Shown here piece after piece: positions 31,339 through 35,338 of a stretch of DNA of 35,338 bases. The stretch is taken from IMG/VR virus record IMGVR_UViG_3300032282_000045, positions 1-35,338 of that record. One strand, given 5' to 3'. The position numbers and the translations under genes are program-made. Position 1 is the stretch's first letter, and the number at the start of each line of letters is the position of its first letter. The notes under the pieces were generated by a model. That model was not told where the DNA came from, searched no databases, and saw only the letters and a program-made list of their open reading frames with translations. This DNA is from a virus.

Positions 31339-32267
31339 TAAGAACCACCACCAATAAACGCTATACGAGGCACCAGCCTCAATGTAGCCTTCTCTCTATC
31401 TTCTTGAGCCGCCAAAGCATATTGCTCTTCATAGACGCTCTTTAACATATCCAAACGAGCCTGCAACTCAGGAACCTTCATCGCAATGTAGTACGCCAAC
31501 CCAGCCGCTACGGCAGGCAGGAAACGAAAATTCATGTCAGATGTCTGTACACCAGCGCCAGTGTCTTGAATACGGCGCATTCTGTAGTACACAAACTGGT
31601 AGGGCTGCGAGCCGTCTGGTGTTGGCCACACTGTAATAGCCGGCAACTGGGGCACAAACACAGCTGTACCATCAGCTTGAGCCGCCGCTGTTGTGTTGTT
31701 CTGGCCACGGAATACACCACCAAGTGTTAAACCGCTGATATAGGTGTAATAAATATCTTCTGTACCAAGACGAATAAAGCCTGATCCGGCTAATCCATCC
31801 ACCGCATTAAGCGTTATTGTTGTGGCCGTGGAGGTAATGGCTCCATCAAGAACTAAATCTGTTGGATTGGTTTCACCGGACAAACGCTGAATCCACACTT
31901 GGATTGGCCGGCCTTGAACCAATTTGTTAGGAATCGTGGCATAGGTGGAAACACTAATTCTCGTGATACTTAAGTCAGCCTGAGTAGATGCGTTGTTGGC
32001 TTGCGTCCGAATCACATGATCCAGTAAGTCAATCGTATCTGTAGGCAGTGCATAAGTAGCCAGACCCTGAACTAAGTTAATAGTCCCAGTCTCAATCGTC
32101 CACATATTGATGCCACGATTAGCCCACTCAATGGTCATCAGGTTGAGAGAGCGGCGAGCTGTGCGTAGGTCATAACCAGTACGCATCTCACGGCCAGCTC
32201 TCTCCCAAGCTTCTTCAGCAAGCTCAGTGAACTCAAGATTGAAGGAGCTAGTTCCTGTTGTGGTCAT
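31338..32267 (-). CDS. Head-tail connector/tail structural protein (putative)
   Basis: A 309-aa protein. The N-terminus (FTELAEEAWERAGREM, TARRSLNLMTIEWANRGINMWTIE) is a helical motif common in phage connector and tail proteins, followed by YALPTDTIDLLDHVIR. Residues about 140-205 form a beta module (TATTITLNAVDGL, EDIYYTYISG, GVFRGQNNTTAAAQ). The C-terminus, with PYQFVYYRMRRIQD and FRFLPAVAAGLAYYIAMKVPE then charged helices, resembles the ends of podovirus tubular or adaptor proteins. It lies two genes before the SU10-like adaptor, so it is probably a neck component. Overlaps the next start as TAATG. Confidence 0.72.
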   Translation of the reverse strand: MTTTGTSSFNLEFTELAEEAWERAGREMRTGYDLRTARRSLNLMTIEWANRGINMWTIETGTINLVQGLATYALPTDTIDLLDHVIRTQANNASTQADLSITRISVSTYATIPNKLVQGRPIQVWIQRLSGETNPTDLVLDGAITSTATTITLNAVDGLAGSGFIRLGTEDIYYTYISGLTLGGVFRGQNNTTAAAQADGTAVFVPQLPAITVWPTPDGSQPYQFVYYRMRRIQDTGAGVQTSDMNFRFLPAVAAGLAYYIAMKVPELQARLDMLKSVYEEQYALAAQEDREKATLRLVPRIAFIGGGS

Positions 32268-32512
32268 TTCTTAGCCGTCTTTGCAGAGTTAATAAACGCC
32301 TGTGCTGTAGGCGCACCTTTAGAACCAGGCTTACGCATTTTCTCTTTTGATCCAGCTGCGATACGTTTACGTTTGGCGTTAATGTTGGCATACAAACCAA
32401 CAGGACCGCCTTCTGCGTATTCAGTAAAGTCTGTGTCATCACGCCGTGCTTTACGGACACCCTTGGGCATCTTTGTAGCACGGATGGCTCCCATTCCACG
32501 GCTTGCCATCAT
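32264..32512 (-). CDS. Small Lys-rich phage protein, GSKE(K/R)MRKPG motif
   Basis: An 82-aa basic protein. The N-terminal half (MASRGMGAIRATKMPKG) is Met/Arg/Lys-rich; then YAEGGPVGLYANINAKRKRIAAGSKE leads to MRKPGSKGAPTAQAF, a pattern I recall from many small phage proteins in structural operons. Two adjacent ATG codons can start it; no strong ribosome binding site is visible, so reinitiation after the upstream stop three bases away is likely. Its stop overlaps the next ATG as ATGA. Function unknown. Confidence 0.75.
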   Translation of the reverse strand: MMASRGMGAIRATKMPKGVRKARRDDTDFTEYAEGGPVGLYANINAKRKRIAAGSKEKMRKPGSKGAPTAQAFINSAKTAKK

Positions 32513-32515
32513 GAT

Positions 32516-32827
32516 TTAACACATCTTTCCGCGCGTTTTACCACGCTGAGCAATACCATCACCACGGCTAGAAGCAGTCATACCGCCACCGGCTTTCTTA
32601 ACAACCTTCTTCTTAGGAGCAGCTGAACCGCCGTCTACATCTTGAGGTGGCTTACCCATCTCAGCTGTAAAAATGCCACGATTCATTTTGCGTTCATAGT
32701 CAGCCAGCTCTTTTGCCGTAGGGCCGCCTTGACCACCACGGCCGGCGCCAGCTTTTTCACGCTCTCTGTCTTCAAGCTCAAGCTCCATGTCAGTGGAACC
32801 TTTGTATGGGTAATCAATTTCAGGCAT
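32516..32827 (-). CDS. Charged protein with C-terminal GDGIAQRGKTRG module
   Basis: A 103-aa protein: an acidic N-terminal half (ELELEDREREKAGAGRGG), a middle Lys-rich stretch with KKKVVKKAGGG, and a final 16 residues RGDGIAQRGKTRGKMC. The same ending occurs in the 187-aa protein encoded upstream. The switch from an acidic body to a basic tail suggests a removable or docking tail. A strong AAGGAG precedes the ATG. No known family. Confidence 0.72.
   Translation of the reverse strand: MPEIDYPYKGSTDMELELEDREREKAGAGRGGQGGPTAKELADYERKMNRGIFTAEMGKPPQDVDGGSAAPKKKVVKKAGGGMTASSRGDGIAQRGKTRGKMC
32519..32566 (-). repeat. GDGIA/GKT module, copy A (C-terminal)
   Basis: Encodes RGDGIAQRGKTRGKMC at the end of the 103-aa protein. 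It is 14 of 16 residues identical to copy C at 33205-33252; the DNA copies differ at many third positions. Confidence 0.85.
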
Positions 32828-32836
32828 ATCAGCTCC

Positions 32837-33202
32837 TTAACACATTCCGCCGCGCTTCATTACAATTTGAGTGCCTTTGGTTTTGCCTTTAGTAGCAATA
32901 CCATCGGCCGATTTTGTGAAGCCACCTTTAGCAAGCTTAGTCATTGGCTGACCTTTGTGCAAACGGCCTTCGTGTTTGTTTACAGCCTTCTGCATCATGG
33001 ACTTATCCTGCTTCATGTCCATCTTCATGTCTGCTTTTGCGTCATCATGTTTCATATCGCCACCTTTAGAAAATTTACGGCCTTTGTCGGCCTCATTAAA
33101 ATCTTTGCCCACAGACATGGGCACTCCAACTTTCTTAGCAAACGATGGCGAATGTGCAATCGCAGCCATGAAATTGTGTTGAGCTTTACTCTTGCTTGGC
33201 AT
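32837..33202 (-). CDS. Basic phage protein with DGIA/GKTKG module near C-terminus
   Basis: A 121-aa protein. The N-terminus MPSKSKAQHNFMAAIAHSP with FAKKVGVPMSVGKDFNEADKG is a recurring one in small phage proteins, possibly a conserved unnamed family. The middle is an alternating Asp/Lys/Met segment (KADMKMDMKQDKSMMQK). Near the end is KSADGIATKGKTKG, then KRGGMC. The ATG overlaps the previous TAA as TAATG. Internal virion or DNA-associated roles are possible from its charge, but not shown. Confidence 0.75.
   Translation of the reverse strand: MPSKSKAQHNFMAAIAHSPSFAKKVGVPMSVGKDFNEADKGRKFSKGGDMKHDDAKADMKMDMKQDKSMMQKAVNKHEGRLHKGQPMTKLAKGGFTKSADGIATKGKTKGTQIVMKRGGMC
32873..32911 (-). repeat. 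GDGIA/GKT module, copy B (near C-terminus)
   Basis: Encodes SADGIATKGKTKG in the 121-aa protein, preceded by KGGFTK and followed at the end by RGGMC. Confidence 0.8.
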
Positions 33203-33765
33203 TACACCATTCTCCCACGAGTTTTGCCACGTTGGGCAATTCCATCACCACGGTTAGAAGCAGATTTAACTGTACCACCTCTTTTAAAAGTTTTAGGGCT
33301 TTCTTCTTCAGAATCCCTTCTAGCTTTATCCACTTCCATTTCTGATAACCTAGCTTTAGAATTTGGAGACAATTCAACTTTATCTCTTGTATTTACAAAT
33401 TTATCAACTAAATCACCAAGTCCTGATTTATCTACTATTTTTTTGCCGGCACCAGTTTTTTCATCAATGTAACGCCCAACTTCTGAGCCTATACCAAAAG
33501 CATTTCCCGCCAATCCTGCACGGCCCATAGAACGCAACATAGCACGACCAGCTGCATCACGTTGAGAAACATTTCCCATATAAGACTTACGGCGAGCTTC
33601 AGTTTGTGCCGGACTTTCATTGTTACTTCTTACAATACGATCAAGATCCGAATTTTGAGAAGCAACAACATCTTCCAATAAATTTGGTGTTATATCTTGA
33701 GCATTTGTTTGATTTGGAGAACGGTAGTTGTAACCTTCTTTAGCTGGCTTATTTAGGCGTCCCAT
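33202..33765 (-). CDS. Helical basic protein with C-terminal GDGIAQRGKTRG module
   Basis: A 187-aa protein. A polar N-terminus is followed by helical and Gly-rich segments (RKSYMGNVSQRDAAGRAMLR, GRAGLAGNAFGIGSEVGRYI) and a charged region with LSEMEVDKARRDSEEES. It closes with KRGGTVKSASNRGDGIA then QRGKTRGRMV. That tail is nearly identical to the one of the 103-aa protein two genes downstream. GGGAG overlaps the previous stop codon and serves the ATG. No known function. Confidence 0.72.
   Translation of the reverse strand: MGRLNKPAKEGYNYRSPNQTNAQDITPNLLEDVVASQNSDLDRIVRSNNESPAQTEARRKSYMGNVSQRDAAGRAMLRSMGRAGLAGNAFGIGSEVGRYIDEKTGAGKKIVDKSGLGDLVDKFVNTRDKVELSPNSKARLSEMEVDKARRDSEEESPKTFKRGGTVKSASNRGDGIAQRGKTRGRMV
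33205..33252 (-). repeat. GDGIA/GKT module, copy C (C-terminal)
   Basis: Encodes RGDGIAQRGKTRGRMV at the end of the 187-aa protein, preceded by a KRGGTVKSAS lead shared in style with the other copies. Confidence 0.85.
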
Positions 33766-33767
33766 TT

Positions 33768-34010
33768 TTATCTCCCTTGGCGAATAAGTTGGTCAATCTT
33801 TTCTTCAAGCTTGTTAAAGCGTTGGTCAATGTGACTTGAAATGCGATCAATTTCTGCTTGAGTAACGTTATCACGGGCAACCTCCTCACGGGTTTTGTTG
33901 AGCAATATGGTAATCCGAGCCAGCTCCCTGAACTTCTCATTCATCATGTACCCTAACAGCGATATTAACAGTGTTAATATGGCCGACCAAACAATGTTCA
34001 AATCTAGCAT
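33768..34010 (-). CDS. Small membrane protein with cytoplasmic or periplasmic coiled coil
   Basis: An 80-aa protein (ATG at 34010; a GTG at 34016 would add two residues). A transmembrane helix spans about residues 4-22 (LNIVWSAILTLLISLLGYM), followed by a long charged helix (EKFRELARITILLNKTREE, then IDRISSHIDQRFNKLEEKI) that is coiled-coil prone. This layout is found in small phage membrane proteins sometimes linked to lysis or spanin-like functions, but it is far from the lysis cassette here. The start overlaps the previous stop by seven bases. Confidence 0.72.
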   Translation of the reverse strand: MLDLNIVWSAILTLLISLLGYMMNEKFRELARITILLNKTREEVARDNVTQAEIDRISSHIDQRFNKLEEKIDQLIRQGR

Positions 34011-34249
34011 TTCCACTTCTTCAATGCTTTATTGATGCGTGAGTCTGGATCTTTTGCCGTTTTTTCGCTGGTTAACTTCTTCTTCATGCCGCCCATCCTC
34101 GCACAGAATGAGTCTTTGCGAGAGCCTCCTTCCGGCTGGGGAGGTTTCAAATTCATGCCTTGCTTTTTCGCGGAGGCGCGTCCCTTGGCATTCAAGCCAC
34201 CAGTCGGACTTTTTCCTTCTTTCCTTTGCCATGCTGGACTCTTAGCCAT
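34004..34249 (-). CDS. Small basic phage protein, DUF6321-like
   Basis: An 81-aa Lys-rich protein. It starts MAKSPAWQRKEGKSPTGGLN, then AKGRASAKKQG, and later has SFCARMGGMKKKLTSEKTAKDPDSRINKALKKWKC in one run of conserved character. This matches a small family of unknown function seen in many aquatic and T4-like phages, labelled DUF6321 as I recall. It overlaps the glycosyltransferase stop by eight bases. Its two Cys (49 and 81) are kept in the family I recall, but no fold is known to me. Confidence 0.8.
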   Translation of the reverse strand: MAKSPAWQRKEGKSPTGGLNAKGRASAKKQGMNLKPPQPEGGSRKDSFCARMGGMKKKLTSEKTAKDPDSRINKALKKWKC

Positions 34250-34979
34250 TTGCTACTTTCAGTTTGGACTTACGAACCATCTCTAACAATGGAATAACAA
34301 CTTCTTCTCTAAAGTTGTTTTCAAACGTATCCGTTCCAACGTGCGGCAAACTAATGTCCACATCAATGTAAATCTTGTATCCGTGCTCGCGAGCTCTGTC
34401 GCAGAACAAGTAATCTTCGCCTACATACTTTCCGTCTTTTAACGCAAAGTCAAACAGCGCGGTGATCTGTTCACCCTTGAATTCATACGTCCAGTCTGAA
34501 TGGGCTTTTACCATATCTTCTAAGACATGACGCTGGATCAACATGAACCCAGTTCCTACACGCTCTACGCGCATGAGAGAGCCATCAAACTCTAGGTCTT
34601 GGTTCTCATCAAAATAGAGATCGGCAAAGAAGTAACGGTCTTTTGCTCTACGTGGGTAGGCTCCGGCCGTAATGTCTTTGCCTGAACTCTGAGCCATCAA
34701 ACGAAGAATATCGTCTGGTGTGGCAATAACATCGGAATCAACAAACAACATCTCTGTGCAATCTGACTTAAGGAACTCATGCACCAATTGGTTTCTGGCC
34801 ATAGTGATAATTGAGCACCCAGACACATCGCCCATATTAACGGCAACACCAAACTGCATAGCCTTGGGCATTAAAGCCGCAAGGTTGTACGCAGTCTTGA
34901 TATTGATCTTGCCGTCATAGGCTGGGATCGCAATAAATAATTTGCGGCCAGACAGAACTGCTTGTTTAGCTTCAGCCAT
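34242..34979 (-). CDS. GT-A glycosyltransferase
   Basis: A 245-aa nucleotide-sugar-dependent glycosyltransferase. KLFIAIPAYDGKI at 13-25 is the N-terminal strand and loop that binds nucleotide; MLFVDSDV at 77-84 carries the D81-S-D83 metal-binding motif; GEDYLF at 187-192 supplies the typical acidic catalytic-region residues; and LPHVG at 211-215 has the conserved His. No membrane segment is visible, so it is soluble. I chose the ATG at 34979; a TTG 21 bases earlier also fits and neither has a clear ribosome site. It overlaps both neighbours, placing it inside the structural operon, so it may glycosylate a virion protein or host surface. Substrate cannot be read. Confidence 0.85.
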   Translation of the reverse strand: MAEAKQAVLSGRKLFIAIPAYDGKINIKTAYNLAALMPKAMQFGVAVNMGDVSGCSIITMARNQLVHEFLKSDCTEMLFVDSDVIATPDDILRLMAQSSGKDITAGAYPRRAKDRYFFADLYFDENQDLEFDGSLMRVERVGTGFMLIQRHVLEDMVKAHSDWTYEFKGEQITALFDFALKDGKYVGEDYLFCDRAREHGYKIYIDVDISLPHVGTDTFENNFREEVVIPLLEMVRKSKLKVANG

Positions 34980-35337
34980 AGTAAATCTGCGTTGAATCAA
35001 TATTGGTCATCAGTGCATAAATGCCTTGAGTAGCTAATACTCCTTCGCCCGGAATAATGGGTGCATTACTAAAGGTATCAGTACTGTCTATTTCGTAAGT
35101 CATTAGCCACCGACCACCGCCACTTACATACGAAGCCGCAGTAGAAGTGATAGTGCCAGTGTTAATGTCTGTTAGCGTAAATGTACTTGACGAAGCAACA
35201 GTAATAACATAGTTGCCGTCTGTTGCCGACTGACTTGTGTTGCTGTCAAAGTGAATACCAACAACATTGCCCGTAGACAGGCCGTGAGCAGTTTTTGTTA
35301 CCGTTACAGTTGTACCAGAACGAGCGTAGGTAACGCT
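34972..35337 (-). CDS. C-terminal part of a beta-rich virion protein (cut by window edge)
   Basis: The open frame enters from the right edge and gives 121 residues before a TGA. It contains TVTVTKTAHGLSTGNVVGI, GNYVITVASSSTFTLTD and GGGRWLMTYEIDST, then PIIPGEGVLATQGIYALM. The first part is a beta module with HGL, DGNY and STFTL landmarks, similar to the insert in the gp10-like protein. The true start is outside the window. It overlaps the glycosyltransferase by eight bases. Structural role is inferred from style and position. Confidence 0.7.
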   Translation of the reverse strand, partial: SVTYARSGTTVTVTKTAHGLSTGNVVGIHFDSNTSQSATDGNYVITVASSSTFTLTDINTGTITSTAASYVSGGGRWLMTYEIDSTDTFSNAPIIPGEGVLATQGIYALMTNIDSTQIYYG

Positions 35338-35338
35338 A

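Noticed and set aside
32642-33472. 276-aa plus-strand open frame
   Set aside because: It crosses several well-coupled minus-strand genes, gives a hydrophobic product with no recognisable domain, and would be the only plus-strand gene.
1-35338. tRNA genes, integrase, transposase or insertion sequence
   Set aside because: Coding sequence is nearly continuous, and I found no cloverleaf-like segment, recombinase motif or terminal inverted repeats.

Overview
This 35.3 kb window is the late (virion structure, lysis and DNA-ejection) region of a tailed double-stranded DNA phage. All 31 genes I can support lie on the minus strand, so transcription runs from high to low coordinates. They are packed almost without gaps: seven 4-base ATGA/GTGA start-stop overlaps, five 1-base TAATG overlaps, and the longest non-coding gap is 50 bases. 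I see no tRNA, rRNA, CRISPR, integrase, transposase or host-like gene. Terminase, portal and major capsid genes are not here and presumably lie upstream, beyond the right edge. The endolysin and holin families, the YadA-like fiber and the podovirus-like connector set point to a Gram-negative host. The sequence does not fix the host more closely.

Layout in transcription order. (1) 35337-34242: the 3' end of a structural beta-rich protein, then a GT-A glycosyltransferase. (2) 34249-32264: small, very basic or membrane proteins, three of them carrying a shared GDGIA..GKT.G module; a fourth copy lies in the 62-aa gene at 30751-30939. (3) 32267-29237: head-to-tail connector/adaptor-type proteins and a zinc-ribbon protein. 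(4) 29227-24202: tail-fiber-like proteins, including a 260-aa protein built of exact 20-aa repeats and a 1215-aa fiber with about fifty 17-aa YadA-like repeats, ending in an S74 self-cleaving chaperone domain. (5) 24186-21226: a lysis and small-membrane-protein cassette holding two tiny genes (45 and 46 aa), a C-terminally anchored protein, an N-terminally anchored protein, a GH108 endolysin and a GTA-type holin. (6) 21215-18988: a P22 gp10-like tail/stabilisation protein and a small partner. (7) 18988-41: four large proteins ending in a 4274-aa polyvalent protein.

The polyvalent protein is the main feature. One chain carries an N6-adenine-type methyltransferase core (EPTAGNG, NPPF), a Strawberry-notch-like superfamily 2 helicase (GVGKG, DESH, GRVHRTGQ), a HEITH zinc-peptidase motif with a downstream Glu, and an LPD38-like C-terminal region with a hydrophobic segment. 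The methyltransferase-helicase core recalls phage P1 DarB, which is ejected with DNA to resist restriction. My inference is that genes at 18988-41 encode the ejection apparatus plus an injected anti-defence protein. The glutamine/alanine-rich and coiled-coil proteins just upstream would be its internal virion partners.
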